Below, piece by piece: positions 51,484-61,809 of a stretch of 64,000 bases of DNA. The DNA is from Dyadobacter linearis. Its GTDB lineage: Bacteria; Bacteroidota; Bacteroidia; Cytophagales; Spirosomataceae. Both the position numbers and the translations under genes were made by a program. The notes beneath the pieces are model-generated. The model saw only the letters and a program-made list of their open reading frames with translations. It ran no database searches and was not told the DNA's origin. Positions within the stretch are counted from its first letter, which is position 1; the number at the start of each line of letters is the position of its first letter. The stretch covers positions 248,001-312,000 of the forward strand of contig NZ_CAJRAU010000005.1 in the NCBI RefSeq assembly GCF_907165045.1. Reading direction: 5' to 3'.

Positions 51484-53424
51484 CTATCTAATCAATAAAA
51501 AACTCCCTTTCTTGGAGAATTTGCGGCCAAAGGTATCGACCGCCTCGATCTGATAGATATAGTAGCCGCCCGCAGCATTCCCGCTGGCCACCTTCCCGTC
51601 CCACGTATCTGCGAGATTTTGCGAATGGTACACCACTTCACCCCAGCGATCAAATACCGACATTTGAAATTCTAAAATAAAATATGCTTTCACCTCAAAC
51701 CGCTCATTATGCGTATCCCCGTTAGGCGTAAATGCATCAGGGACTAAAATAATAGGCTGGCTTCTGAAATTGAGCACATTGGAAGAACTTACCAGCGCGC
51801 CGTCCGCAGACTTCGCTTCAATCTGAAAAGAGCTGGAAGACTGCGACGCAAGATCTACGCCATGTGCAATCTGCAATTGTTTAGGGATTGTCTGCTCGAT
51901 ATTTCCCTGATCATCAAGCTGATGCAGATCATAATTTCCGACTGGCTCCGTAAAAGGTGAATCAGAAGTCCAGACGATTTCCGGCGTGCGGCTGGATAAA
52001 AGGATCGAGCAAATAGGCTGACTAAATCCGGGCGACCTCAGATTGCAGGCATTTTCATATTGAAACCGATAACAGTAAGAATTCTCATTCGTACTCACCG
52101 CATTGTCAACAAACTGCAAGCTCTGATTATCTGTCGGGGATACCTTTTGATAGTCCGAACTTCCGGCCAAAGCACGCTCGATGATCAGGTCGTAACTGCT
52201 TGTTAATCCTTCTCCCGACAACTGAACCTGCGTATTAATGACATTTTCGGCTTGCACGGTCACGCTGGCCTGCGTGACCAGACCTGGCGGCGCAGTTTTT
52301 GGTTCAATACTGATCGGTGCGGAATAGGAACGGACATCGTTTTCAATGATCGCGACGATCTCATATTTATAGGTATTGCCGCATTTTACATCTGTATCAA
52401 GATAGGAAAGCGCGTCTGACGATGTAAAAACCACCGATCCGTCCCTCTTTAACTGATATTGAATCAGATTTTCAGTATTTGCCAAATGCGCCCACGAAAC
52501 AGAAATGATCTCGTCCAGCGATAAGGTGCCCTCCATTACATTCATGCTCGCCACTATCGGACTTTCGATCAGGTTGTCGCAGATATTTTTCGAAGATAAC
52601 TTGAACCGATATTTCTGTTTTGGATCAAGACCGGGAACGGTTACAGATTGCGTACCGCCCGTTTGCCCCGACTTCCCTGTCGACACAAAATTCCCATCGC
52701 CGTTTTCTATCAATAATTCGCTGGGAATACCTTCAATTCCCTCGTAGAGGACTTTTGCTTCTCCGTTTTCCTGCAACGAGACGCTTTTGATCACAATAGT
52801 CGCAAGCGATTGCGGGCCGGAACCTGTGAGTGTCTTAGCCACTATTTTCTGCTGACAATCTGCATTTCGGTAGCGTCCGCGTATGGTCACAGCAGGTTTT
52901 GTACCGGCAGAGTAAGTATGGTCGACAAAAGGGGTATTGCTTTTTGGGTCAATACTTTGATTAGATCCGTCGCCCCAATTGATCACAATGGCATCGTAAG
53001 CTTTTGAAATACTATCATTTACCAGCATTAACCTCACTTTTCCACTCGGGCACACAATCAGTTCCGCATTGGGCGCGCGTGTTTCCTTTACAACAATATC
53101 TGTACACTGGCTGAAACCAGTCCCGTTCGCACTGCCGAACTGCAAAATTGTGTAATTACCGGGAAGTGCGTAAGTGTGGCTGGAATCCTGCGTGGTCTCC
53201 GATTGTGTTGGAACAGTAGTGCGCGAGCGATCGAAATCGAAGGCATAAGTAACGTTTTCAGACTTGGGAACCAGGTTTTTAACCGTCACCGAGAGTGGCG
53301 CGCAACCGGTTGACGGGGTGAGAGAAAACCCGCCGGTATTCCCGCAAAAGCTTTGACCAGTTACATACAGAGGCGCGAGAAAAACTACGCCCAGAATTAG
53401 TATGATCAACTGCCTGAAATTCAT
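51484..53424 (-). CDS. Large secreted protein with T9SS type B C-terminal domain (copy 2)
   Basis: The 646-aa protein has a signal peptide (LIILILGVVFLAPLYVTGQ), the same start (TGGFSLTPSTGCAPLSVTVK), PKD/fibronectin-like repeats, and the C-terminal domain VPDAFTPNGDTHNERFEV, VFDRWGEVVYHSQNL, ending KGSFLLIR. The 167-bp gap to the next copy and the matching architecture show an old tandem duplication. Likely surface adhesins or matrix proteins. Confidence 0.9.
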   Translation of the reverse strand: MNFRQLIILILGVVFLAPLYVTGQSFCGNTGGFSLTPSTGCAPLSVTVKNLVPKSENVTYAFDFDRSRTTVPTQSETTQDSSHTYALPGNYTILQFGSANGTGFSQCTDIVVKETRAPNAELIVCPSGKVRLMLVNDSISKAYDAIVINWGDGSNQSIDPKSNTPFVDHTYSAGTKPAVTIRGRYRNADCQQKIVAKTLTGSGPQSLATIVIKSVSLQENGEAKVLYEGIEGIPSELLIENGDGNFVSTGKSGQTGGTQSVTVPGLDPKQKYRFKLSSKNICDNLIESPIVASMNVMEGTLSLDEIISVSWAHLANTENLIQYQLKRDGSVVFTSSDALSYLDTDVKCGNTYKYEIVAIIENDVRSYSAPISIEPKTAPPGLVTQASVTVQAENVINTQVQLSGEGLTSSYDLIIERALAGSSDYQKVSPTDNQSLQFVDNAVSTNENSYCYRFQYENACNLRSPGFSQPICSILLSSRTPEIVWTSDSPFTEPVGNYDLHQLDDQGNIEQTIPKQLQIAHGVDLASQSSSSFQIEAKSADGALVSSSNVLNFRSQPIILVPDAFTPNGDTHNERFEVKAYFILEFQMSVFDRWGEVVYHSQNLADTWDGKVASGNAAGGYYIYQIEAVDTFGRKFSKKGSFLLIR

Positions 53425-53546
53425 AAGTGAGTATAAATGTCCCGGAATAAGCCGATTTTCAATTTAAATACATTGAAACGGTAAAGGTAAATCCGTTGTT
53501 AAACATTCGGATAAGTTCAAAAATAGAACTTTCGATATTAACAATA

Positions 53547-53554
53547 TACCTTTG
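53547..53554 (+). promoter_or_regulatory. Possible -7 element of ribBA
   Basis: TACCTTTG matches TAnnTTTG and lies about 50 bp before the ribBA start. No proper TTTG was found upstream. I see no FMN riboswitch core in the leader. Confidence 0.4.
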
Positions 53555-53604
53555 CAAGGTAAAAACGAGTTTTGGTTTAAAACTATTTTTCAGCGACGCG
53601 ATTA

Positions 53605-54852
53605 ATGAATAGCAATAATAATCCGATTCAATTGGATTCCATAGAAGAAGCCATTGCGGCTATAAAAAGGGGCGAACTGATCATCGTTGTTGATGATGAA
53701 GACCGCGAAAACGAAGGTGATTTTATATGCGCCGCTGAGCTCGTAACCCCCGAAATCGTCAATTTCATGGCCCGTGAAGGCCGCGGTTTGATCTGCGTTC
53801 CGATTACAGAGGAAAGGTGCGAAGAGCTTCAACTGGAAATGATGGTGGGCACGAATACTGCCTTGCACGAAACTGCATTCACCGTTTCAGTCGACCTTTT
53901 AGGTAATGGTTGCACCACCGGAATTTCTGCCAGTGACCGCTCGAAAACGATCCAGGCGCTTGTAAACCCGGAAACCAAGCCTGAAGATCTGGGCAGGCCA
54001 GGGCATATTTTCCCGTTGAAAGCAAAAAAAGGCGGCGTTTTGCGCAGAACGGGTCACACCGAAGCTGCGATCGACTTTCCGCGCATGGCGGGATTATCGC
54101 CGGCTGGTGTTTTGGTGGAGATATTGAATGAAGACGGTTCCATGGCGCGGTTGCCGCAACTCAGGGAAATCGCAAACCGGTTTAACCTCAAACTGGTAAG
54201 TATCAAAGATTTAATTGAATATCGCCTCCGCGAAGAATCACTGATCAAGCGCGAGATAGGCGTGGATATGCCGACCAAATGGGGCCATTTTGACCTGATC
54301 GCATTTAGACAGATCAATACCGGAGATCTGCATTTAGCATTGGTTAAAGGTACCTGGGAAAAAGACGAGCCGGTTTTGGTTCGCGTGCATTCTTCCTGTG
54401 TTACCGGTGACATTTTCGGCTCGTGCCGCTGCGACTGCGGTCCGCAACTGCAAGCCGCGATGGAAATGGTCGACAAAGCTGGAAAAGGTGTGATTGTTTA
54501 TATGAATCAGGAAGGCCGCGGCATTGGTTTACTGAACAAGCTGCGGGCGTATAAATTGCAGGAAATGGGCCGCGACACGGTGGAAGCTAATCTTGAACTC
54601 GGCTTTCCGATGGATGATCGCGATTACGGCGTTGGCGCGCAGGTATTGCGGGATCTGGACGTTTCTAAAATTCGCCTGATCACTAATAATCCCAAAAAAC
54701 GTGCTGGTTTGATCGGTTACGGTCTTGAAATTGTAGATTCCGTAGCGGTGGAAATCCCTTCCAATCCCTACAACGAGAAATATCTTTTGACCAAAAGAGA
54801 TAAAATGGGGCATAATTTAAGTAACCTCACAATGCCCGTCGACGAAGCATGA
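53605..54852 (+). CDS. ribBA: Bifunctional DHBP synthase / GTP cyclohydrolase II
   Basis: RibBA makes two riboflavin precursors. The 415-aa protein has the RibB half with [26 protein letters not shown] and [14 protein letters not shown], and the RibA half with the zinc site [18 protein letters not shown] and the GTP-binding [11 protein letters not shown]. It overlaps the GNAT gene by four bases (ATGA), so the two are coupled. Confidence 0.97.
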   Translation: MNSNNNPIQLDSIEEAIAAIKRGELIIVVDDEDRENEGDFICAAELVTPEIVNFMAREGRGLICVPITEERCEELQLEMMVGTNTALHETAFTVSVDLLGNGCTTGISASDRSKTIQALVNPETKPEDLGRPGHIFPLKAKKGGVLRRTGHTEAAIDFPRMAGLSPAGVLVEILNEDGSMARLPQLREIANRFNLKLVSIKDLIEYRLREESLIKREIGVDMPTKWGHFDLIAFRQINTGDLHLALVKGTWEKDEPVLVRVHSSCVTGDIFGSCRCDCGPQLQAAMEMVDKAGKGVIVYMNQEGRGIGLLNKLRAYKLQEMGRDTVEANLELGFPMDDRDYGVGAQVLRDLDVSKIRLITNNPKKRAGLIGYGLEIVDSVAVEIPSNPYNEKYLLTKRDKMGHNLSNLTMPVDEA

Positions 54853-55274
54853 TAGTCAGAGTTGCTGAAACTGAGCAGGATATATTAATGTGCCGCAGCG
54901 CTATTCAGGCGCTGCGGCCTTCATTGACCGACGAGCTGTACAACGAGGCCGTAAGGTTGACCTTGGAAGATAACCGGCAATTGATCTTCGTAGAAAGTGA
55001 AGGAGAAGCTGCGGCTGTGGCCGTTTTTGAAACCGGTTATAACCTGTTCAGAGGCAAATACATTTATATTGATGACCTTTCAACTTTACCTGCGCACCGC
55101 GGAAAAGGTTACGCCGGCGTTTTGCTGGACTGGATCTTTGACTTAGCAAAAAAGGGAAATTTTGACGAGATACACCTCGATTCGGGCGTTAACGAAGCCC
55201 GGACAGACGCACACCGACTTTATTTAAATAAAAGATTTCAAGTTGCAAGTCTTCATTTTGTAGCCAAGGTCTGA
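54849..55274 (+). CDS. GNAT-family N-acetyltransferase
   Basis: The 141-aa protein has the GNAT fold with the acetyl-CoA loop [17 protein letters not shown] (R/Q-x-x-G-x-G/A) and the late motif [20 protein letters not shown]. The substrate is unknown. It is coupled to ribBA. Confidence 0.9.
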   Translation: MIVRVAETEQDILMCRSAIQALRPSLTDELYNEAVRLTLEDNRQLIFVESEGEAAAVAVFETGYNLFRGKYIYIDDLSTLPAHRGKGYAGVLLDWIFDLAKKGNFDEIHLDSGVNEARTDAHRLYLNKRFQVASLHFVAKV

Positions 55275-55321
55275 TTTTTGAGTTGAGAAAACCCGATAAT
55301 AACCGCGTACAATTTTTACAG

Positions 55322-56299
55322 ATGAACATTAATCAGATATTTGAAGCATTCGATTCCCTGCGTGTATTGGTGATCGGTGATGTAATGCTGGATTCTTACG
55401 TTTGGGGCAAAGTAGACCGGATCTCTCCGGAGGCCCCAGTTCCGGTAGTGACAGTTCAAAAAAGAGAATATCGTCTCGGTGGCGCCGGTAATGTGCTATT
55501 GAATGTTCAATCACTTGGTGCAGAAGCTATTATCTGCTCGGTGATCGGCTCTGACAGCTCGGGAGATCTGCTTGAAAACAGTTTAAAAGAAAAAGGGCTG
55601 AACTGCGAAGGATTGATCCGCAGCGAGGCAAGGATCACTACAATTAAAGAAAGGATCATCGCCGGCTCTCAGCAGGTTGTACGCATTGATACTGAGACAG
55701 ATAAGCCCATTTCCAAAGCGGAAACCGACAAGCTTGTTGAAAAAGCGAAAGAACTGATTCCTTCTTGTCAGGTAGTTATTTTTGAAGATTACGACAAAGG
55801 CGTTTTGACCGCGGAATCTATTTCAGAAATAACAGCTTTTGCCAATTCCCTGAATATACCTACGGTAGTTGATCCAAAAAAGCGCAATTTCCTTTCTTAC
55901 CAGCATACCACGCTTTTTAAACCTAATCTGAAAGAATTGAGGGAAGGTTTGAAAGTGGAATTTAATGTAGATAAACCAGAAGAACTGCGCGCGACCGTGG
56001 AACAGCTTAAGGAAACGCTGCAAGTAAAAGGCGCGCTGATCACGCTATCCGAGCGTGGGGTATTTATTGATCTGAATGAAGAAATCCACCACTTACCGGC
56101 TCATATCCGTCAAATAGCCGATGTTTCCGGTGCCGGCGATACGGTGATCAGCATTGCGGCCTGCTGCGTTGCATTGAATTTACCTCCAAAAACGATAGCT
56201 GCGATTTCCAATCTGGGTGGCGGACTCGTTTGTGAAATGGTAGGGGTAGTACCGATTGATAAACAACTCCTAAAAACAGAGGCGGCCCGGTTATCCTAA
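55322..56299 (+). CDS. HldE-type heptose-7-phosphate kinase (PfkB family)
   Basis: From ATG 55322 the protein has 325 aa. It matches the kinase half of HldE/RfaE: LVIGDVMLDSYVWGKVDRIS, EAPVPVVTVQKREYRLGGAG, the PfkB site DVSGAGDTVISIAACC, and FEDYDKGVLTAE. The nucleotidyltransferase half is absent, so it is a stand-alone kinase of the ADP-heptose pathway (LPS core). The 13 codons before the ATG are not family-like. Confidence 0.9.
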   Translation: MNINQIFEAFDSLRVLVIGDVMLDSYVWGKVDRISPEAPVPVVTVQKREYRLGGAGNVLLNVQSLGAEAIICSVIGSDSSGDLLENSLKEKGLNCEGLIRSEARITTIKERIIAGSQQVVRIDTETDKPISKAETDKLVEKAKELIPSCQVVIFEDYDKGVLTAESISEITAFANSLNIPTVVDPKKRNFLSYQHTTLFKPNLKELREGLKVEFNVDKPEELRATVEQLKETLQVKGALITLSERGVFIDLNEEIHHLPAHIRQIADVSGAGDTVISIAACCVALNLPPKTIAAISNLGGGLVCEMVGVVPIDKQLLKTEAARLS

Positions 56300-56320
56300 A
56301 ATAGCTTCCTAACTAATTCA

Positions 56321-57301
56321 TTACCAGTTAATCCCGGCCTGTCCCAATCCCATTTTCTTGATAAATCTGGACGACAGGCTCGACCGGCTGGTAATGTAAC
56401 GTACACTTGCGCCAATATAAGGAGTGGTTGCCGGCGTGTAGGAAGTTAGGTTTTCTCTCGCACTATTAAATGTCCGTAGCTGACGAAATGTGGTCACTCC
56501 TGCTTCCAGTGAGATATTTATCGCGGTAAAAAGATGCGCATTGGCAGACATTCCGATCTTGATATGTCTGTAATTTTCTCTCCTTAAAGTTTTTTCCTCA
56601 GGAGTTTGAAACTGGAAACCGCCGCTGTATCCATTCAACCCGGCGAACATATCCACATTGAACCACTTGGTAGCCTTATAATTTACATTCGCTACAAAAG
56701 GCAATAGTGCCGATGCCCGCCAATGTCTGCCTAAACCTTTATTTACCCCAAAAACCGGCACGAAACGCAACTTCTGATTGTAAGCGATCACCGAACCGTA
56801 GGCGATTTGTGTTCTTAATCCTAAAATGTGCATCCGCGCCGCACCTCCCCAGAAAAATGGCTGGGGGCTAAAAAACGTCTCGTTCGTCTCCGTCATTCCC
56901 AATCCGCCGCCATAAGCCCAAAGTCTGTCCTTGATGCTGGCCTGCAAACGTATGATACCCAGCGACAGCGTTTTATAGCCATTTGAAGGAATACTTGTGC
57001 CGTCGATTGTAGGTTGTATCTGTGTGTATTGTGCGATTGCGACGGTGTGCACGGCCCTGAGATCGAACTTTTTGCGCAAACTGTATCCAAGCTGAACTTC
57101 GCTTTGAAGGGGAATAATACCCAAAAAGCCAGTGCGCGAATAGCCGTAATCCCGTGTCCCGTCCAGACTGGAAGGAACAGTATAGTCAGCTTTTAAAGTA
57201 AGATTGGGATAAAAAAGCCGGCTTAATGCAAAATGTTGCGCATCGGCAGCATTTATTGTAAGGAACAAAATACAGGCCAAAAGGTACCGGGGATTTAGCA
57301 T
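56321..57301 (-). CDS. Outer-membrane protein, function unknown
   Basis: The 326-aa protein has a signal peptide (YLLACILFLTINAADAQ) and beta strands through the rest (FGQ-like VQLGYSLRKKFDLRAVHTVA, WFNVDMFAGLNGYSGGFQF, ISLEAGVTTFRQLRTF). It is most likely an outer-membrane barrel. I cannot name the family. It converges on the kinase gene. Confidence 0.72.
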   Translation of the reverse strand: MLNPRYLLACILFLTINAADAQHFALSRLFYPNLTLKADYTVPSSLDGTRDYGYSRTGFLGIIPLQSEVQLGYSLRKKFDLRAVHTVAIAQYTQIQPTIDGTSIPSNGYKTLSLGIIRLQASIKDRLWAYGGGLGMTETNETFFSPQPFFWGGAARMHILGLRTQIAYGSVIAYNQKLRFVPVFGVNKGLGRHWRASALLPFVANVNYKATKWFNVDMFAGLNGYSGGFQFQTPEEKTLRRENYRHIKIGMSANAHLFTAINISLEAGVTTFRQLRTFNSARENLTSYTPATTPYIGASVRYITSRSSLSSRFIKKMGLGQAGINW

Positions 57302-57435
57302 AGGGTAAGGTCAGCGGGTGCGGTGATCTGGCAGATAACGGGAAAGTGAAAAGGGGTATTGTGTTTGAACTTACGGCAGACTAATTTGACGCGGGTTTTG
57401 AGTGCCTCTATCACCTGTCAACAAATAGAAAAGCC

Positions 57436-59199
57436 ATGATAAAATTACCTTCTCTTCACCATATAAGTGACCAGCTTACCAATACGATAAGACGCTTCCC
57501 GTGGGTAGTGGCGGTCGCCATTTGTAAAGCCGCCGTACTGTGGCGATATCTGGAAAGTACGGGTAACGAGGAGGAAATAAACCTGATGACGAGGCTGGCA
57601 TATCCCCTCTTTCTGGCAACGCCATTGATGATCGCTATTGAGTTGATTGTAGAGCGAAAACAATTGAAAGCCTCCTGGATTATCGGTATCAATCTGCTGG
57701 TTTCCGCGATCCTCACACTCTATTTCTTCACAATCCCCGACGAACCCACTCCGCGCGATTATTACAGATTTATGCTGTTTATGGTCGCTTCGCACTTACT
57801 GGTAGCATTCTCGCCTTTTTTAAGTTCTGGTCAAACAAATGGCTTCTGGCAGTTCAATAAGACACTTTTTCTCCAATCTCTGAATGCGACGCTGTATGCT
57901 GTTACGCTGTACGTCGGGCTACTAATTGCGGTTAAAACAGTTGAATATCTGTTTGATATCACATACCTTATTAAAATCGAAGGCGACCTTTTTGTATTGA
58001 TCGCCGTAGTGTTTCATACGCTATTCTTCCTCAGCAAAATTCCGGTAAACCTGATTGAGCTGGATGAAGAAACGAGTTATCCAGCTGGTCTCAAAATTTT
58101 CACGCAATATGTACTCCTGCCGCTGGAAGTGGTTTATATGGTCATTTTGTATGCTTATACATTCAAGATCATTTTTCAATGGAAGCTGCCCGACGGCGGC
58201 GTGGCGTACCTGATAATGGCGTTTTCAATCGCGGGCATTCTGGCTCTGCTCTTATTGCATCCGCTGCGGGAAATGGCCCGCGAAAAATGGGTCAGGCTAT
58301 TTGGCAAGCGGTTTTACCTTGCGCTGCTCCCGCTCATCGTACTGCTTTTTATCGGTATTTTCAGGCGGATCAATGATTATGGTGTTACCGAAAATCGCTA
58401 CATCATCGCTGTGCTGGCGTTCTGGCTGGCGGTTATTACCATCTATTTTCTGGTTAGTAAAATGGCAGATATCAGGTGGATACCGATATCGCTTTCTGTG
58501 ATTGCCCTATTACTTGCAATTGGTCCGTGGAACATTTTTGTAGTTGCCAGGAACAGTCAGCTTCGCACTTTTGAAAAGATACTAACCGAAAATAAGCTCC
58601 TTAATGCAAATAGACAGATTTCGGGAAAGGTTTCTGTGCGTTCGCAGGATTATCAGCAACTTGAATCGATCATTCAATTTTTCCGGTCCCGGAAACAGAA
58701 AGGATTGGAAAAGTATTTCCCGGGGTTAAAAATGAAATATGGTACGGGGTATCAGCACTACGAACAAATGGATCAGATACTGGCGGAACATGTTGTGAAT
58801 AAGCCTGATAATTTCAGATTTAATCCAAACTACGTCAATTATTCATCCAGATCTGCTGAAAGTGACAGTATTACCGTTCCCATCGCAGGATTCAACCGAT
58901 TGAAGTTCTTTGCATTAAATAACATAACAGACTTAAAAACAGATCCTTACGGAATAGACCTTTCAGCAAAGGGGAGATTTATGAATCTTTACAAAAATGG
59001 GAACAAAGTTCAAACCTGGGACTTGTCCGAGAAAATACGTGCGTTAAAATCCAGTTACGGTATTTCGTCTGAAAAAGTCAAAGCGAGTGAAATGGTGTTA
59101 AAGTACACTACACCCAGTGACGACCTTATTATCATATTCTCTTCAATCAATCAAAGTGGAGATTACTATTCCGGCGAGGCGGTGCTTGTATTTAAGTAG
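57436..59199 (+). CDS. DUF4153-like polytopic membrane protein
   Basis: The 587-aa protein has about ten to twelve helices in its first 370 residues (ATPLMIAIELIVER, LLVSAILTLYFFTI, SLNATLYAVTLYVGLLIAV, FYLALLPLIVLLFIGIFRRI) and a soluble C-terminal part. The pattern RRINDYGVTENRYIIAVLAF is typical of DUF4153. The function is unknown. Both flanking genes are convergent or divergent, so it is monocistronic. Confidence 0.85.
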   Translation: MIKLPSLHHISDQLTNTIRRFPWVVAVAICKAAVLWRYLESTGNEEEINLMTRLAYPLFLATPLMIAIELIVERKQLKASWIIGINLLVSAILTLYFFTIPDEPTPRDYYRFMLFMVASHLLVAFSPFLSSGQTNGFWQFNKTLFLQSLNATLYAVTLYVGLLIAVKTVEYLFDITYLIKIEGDLFVLIAVVFHTLFFLSKIPVNLIELDEETSYPAGLKIFTQYVLLPLEVVYMVILYAYTFKIIFQWKLPDGGVAYLIMAFSIAGILALLLLHPLREMAREKWVRLFGKRFYLALLPLIVLLFIGIFRRINDYGVTENRYIIAVLAFWLAVITIYFLVSKMADIRWIPISLSVIALLLAIGPWNIFVVARNSQLRTFEKILTENKLLNANRQISGKVSVRSQDYQQLESIIQFFRSRKQKGLEKYFPGLKMKYGTGYQHYEQMDQILAEHVVNKPDNFRFNPNYVNYSSRSAESDSITVPIAGFNRLKFFALNNITDLKTDPYGIDLSAKGRFMNLYKNGNKVQTWDLSEKIRALKSSYGISSEKVKASEMVLKYTTPSDDLIIIFSSINQSGDYYSGEAVLVFK

Positions 59200-59209
59200 G
59201 GCCAGGGTT

Positions 59210-60754
59210 TCACTCAATATTCGCCCTTCTGACCAGATCTTGAAAAGTCATTTCAAGCGGAGCATCATCAATAAAGGATTCAGAATAAATGATCTTTTCT
59301 ACTTGTATCTTTTCTTTAACCAAATACTCGTAAAGGCGCTTTTCGGCAGGTGACAGTTGTTTGGAATTCTTTATCGCCCAATATGGACTTTCTTTATAGA
59401 ACACAAGCTTCTGGCGGGGCAGATAGTAAAATACATACAACTGGTCCCATTCTTCTTTCTTTTCGGGATTGATTACGTAAGCCTTAACATCATTTTGTAC
59501 CATATTTTGGTCGAATGTAATCAGCAACCCCTTTGCCTTTTGCACTTTCCAGATCGAATCCTGTTCCGAGTTCAATGCAAATCGGCGCTCTTCGGACAGA
59601 AATCCATTGCCTTTTGGTGCGATAAATTGCGTGTTTTTATCAAGTAGTCCGGGGAGCGGGGCTATTGAGGAAATACTACCTGAACAAAATACATTACGAA
59701 TTTTTGTTTGTGTAAAATGCGCTGATATGGTAGAGAAAAACTTTTCTGCAATCGCTTCATGATTAATGGGTTCCATAAAAATGTCGAGCGTTTTCTCAGC
59801 ATTTAGCCGCACCAGCGAACGGTGACTAAATTTGTTGCCGGATTGGATCACGACGTACAAACTGTCTCGCAGCGGAACAATTTTGAATCTTGCTCTCTCT
59901 TCATAAGTTCGCTCGGGCTTGAATGTATCGTCTGGGAAAGATTTGTTTATGCTTTTCCAATCAAGCATCTTTCTGATCGTCAGATCGCCTCTTGAAGTGA
60001 TTTCTTCGAGCGACTTCGGCAACAATATCCCGCTAACGCGCTGGTAGTCCGAATACAAATAATAATCCTTGTAATATTCAGGCCCGTGTCCGATAAGCGG
60101 GTCGGTATCAACCCGCTGTAATACAAGCCGGGTTAGTAAAAGACCTTTTTTTGTAATATAAGTATCCACCCATTTCCCATCTATTTTCACCTGAATAATA
60201 TGACTTTCCTCCTGGTCAACAAACGAGCTACCCGAATAATGCAGCTCCGTAGAATCGGCAACCATTAATTGCAGCAGGTATACCGGATTTTCAGTGTAAG
60301 GTTTTTGAAAAGGAAACGCGTTAACTATGCCCGAAACATTTCTTAAAGTATCATCGTAATTGCGTAATGAGTTCGGGATCAATCTTATAAAAACTACTTT
60401 TTGATGTGTAACATCACATAAAATCCGCTCCTGCATGCCTTTAAACATTTCAATGCGGTCGAGATATGTACTGATTTTAATACTGTCCCTTTGTGCCTCC
60501 AGACTTTTTTGAACCGAATCAGGAAGTGTTGGCATGATAGAATCCATCAACATTAAAAATGCATTTGGCTGCGTAAGTTCGACCGGATTTTCCCGCGGTT
60601 TATCATAGGTTATTTCCAGCTCGAAACTGGTCAGGCGTTTTTCGCCCGTCATTTTTTGCAGCGCGGCTTTTGCTATTTCACGCGCATTAGTTTTCTGCGC
60701 ATTTGCCAGGGCCGGCGATAAAAACAGTAGAATCACTAGTACATAATTCTTCAT
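59210..60754 (-). CDS. Secreted protein, function unknown
   Basis: The 514-aa protein has a signal peptide (YVLVILLFLSPALANAQ), then mixed alpha/beta segments, including LTSFELEITYDKPRENP and LQRVDTDPLIGHGPEYYKDY. The first half is reminiscent of lipoprotein-sorting or carboxypeptidase-regulatory folds, but I see no diagnostic motif. It is divergent from the ChbG-like gene, with 41 bp between the starts. Confidence 0.72.
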   Translation of the reverse strand: MKNYVLVILLFLSPALANAQKTNAREIAKAALQKMTGEKRLTSFELEITYDKPRENPVELTQPNAFLMLMDSIMPTLPDSVQKSLEAQRDSIKISTYLDRIEMFKGMQERILCDVTHQKVVFIRLIPNSLRNYDDTLRNVSGIVNAFPFQKPYTENPVYLLQLMVADSTELHYSGSSFVDQEESHIIQVKIDGKWVDTYITKKGLLLTRLVLQRVDTDPLIGHGPEYYKDYYLYSDYQRVSGILLPKSLEEITSRGDLTIRKMLDWKSINKSFPDDTFKPERTYEERARFKIVPLRDSLYVVIQSGNKFSHRSLVRLNAEKTLDIFMEPINHEAIAEKFFSTISAHFTQTKIRNVFCSGSISSIAPLPGLLDKNTQFIAPKGNGFLSEERRFALNSEQDSIWKVQKAKGLLITFDQNMVQNDVKAYVINPEKKEEWDQLYVFYYLPRQKLVFYKESPYWAIKNSKQLSPAEKRLYEYLVKEKIQVEKIIYSESFIDDAPLEMTFQDLVRRANIE

Positions 60755-60795
60755 GGCAGGTAAGGTTGTTAGTCATAAACTTAAACAAATGTAGG

Positions 60796-61794
60796 ATGAA
60801 CATAACACTGCTTTTGATAATGATCTGCGTTTCAACTGTTGCCTATTCGCAGGATAGCGGGCAGACTTATGCGGAGAAGCTGGGTTATCCGAAAGGTAAA
60901 AAAGTATTGATCATTCACGTCGATGATGTGGGGATGTCGTACGAATCCAACGAGGGCGCGATCCGGGCGATCCGCGAGGGAGTTGCCAATTCGCTAAGCG
61001 TGATGATGCCTTGCGGCTGGGTACCTGGTTTTGTTAATTATTGGAAAGAAAATAAAGACCTCGACGCCGGACTGCATTTGACTTTAACCTCCGAATGGAA
61101 AGACTATCGATGGGGACCTTTGGCCGGAAAGCAGCAGGTAAAAGGGCTGACAGATCCAGAAGGTGCATTGTGGCGCAGCGTGGCAGAAGTAGTGAAAAAC
61201 GCCTCTCCCGATGAAGTAGAGCAGGAAATCCGTGCGCAGCTTGACCGGGCACGCACGATGGGTTTCGAACCCACGCACCTCGATTCGCATATGGGAACAC
61301 TGTTCGCCACGCCAGAATTCATGGAAAGATATTTGAAGGTAGGAATGCAGGAAAAGATCCCGGTGATGTTTCCGGGCGGGCACAATACTGCTATCAAAGA
61401 GGTGGAGAAAATGATCAGCGATCAATTTGAGATGACGCAAAAGATCGGAAAACAACTCTGGAATGCGGGCCTGCCGGTACTTGACGATCTTGAAAACAGC
61501 AGCTACTGCTGGAAGGGGCCTGAAAATGGGGATAAGTCGGATAAAGCAATGCAGCAATACAAGACTGGCAAATACATAGAAGCATTCGGAAAGTTGAAGC
61601 CCGGACTTACGATGGTAATCATGCATTGTACCATTCACACGGAAGTTTTCCCAAAAATATCAGATTCGTGGCCGACGAGAGAGGGTGATTTTCTGGCGAT
61701 GATCGACCCGGAGTTGAAGAAGTATATTGAGAAAGAAGGTATCGTGCTGACGACGTGGCGGGAGGCAATGCAGCGTCGGCAGAAAGTGAAGTAG
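60796..61794 (+). CDS. ChbG/YdjC-type deacetylase, secreted
   Basis: From ATG 60796 the protein has 332 aa with a signal peptide (ITLLLIMICVSTVAYSQ). The metal site is visible: HVDDVGMSYESNEGAIRAI with the Asp pair, and THLDSHMGTLFATPEF with the H-x3-H pair; also DAGLHLTLTSEW. ChbG enzymes deacetylate chitooligosaccharides; other YdjC proteins act on other acetylated sugars. Being exported, it may act on surface or scavenged glycans. Confidence 0.88.
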   Translation: MNITLLLIMICVSTVAYSQDSGQTYAEKLGYPKGKKVLIIHVDDVGMSYESNEGAIRAIREGVANSLSVMMPCGWVPGFVNYWKENKDLDAGLHLTLTSEWKDYRWGPLAGKQQVKGLTDPEGALWRSVAEVVKNASPDEVEQEIRAQLDRARTMGFEPTHLDSHMGTLFATPEFMERYLKVGMQEKIPVMFPGGHNTAIKEVEKMISDQFEMTQKIGKQLWNAGLPVLDDLENSSYCWKGPENGDKSDKAMQQYKTGKYIEAFGKLKPGLTMVIMHCTIHTEVFPKISDSWPTREGDFLAMIDPELKKYIEKEGIVLTTWREAMQRRQKVK

Positions 61795-61809
61795 CGGGTA
61801 CTTTTAGAC

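Noticed and set aside
53425-53604. Possible FMN riboswitch upstream of ribBA
   Set aside because: None of the conserved RFN-element segments is visible in the 180-bp leader; only a -7-like element is.
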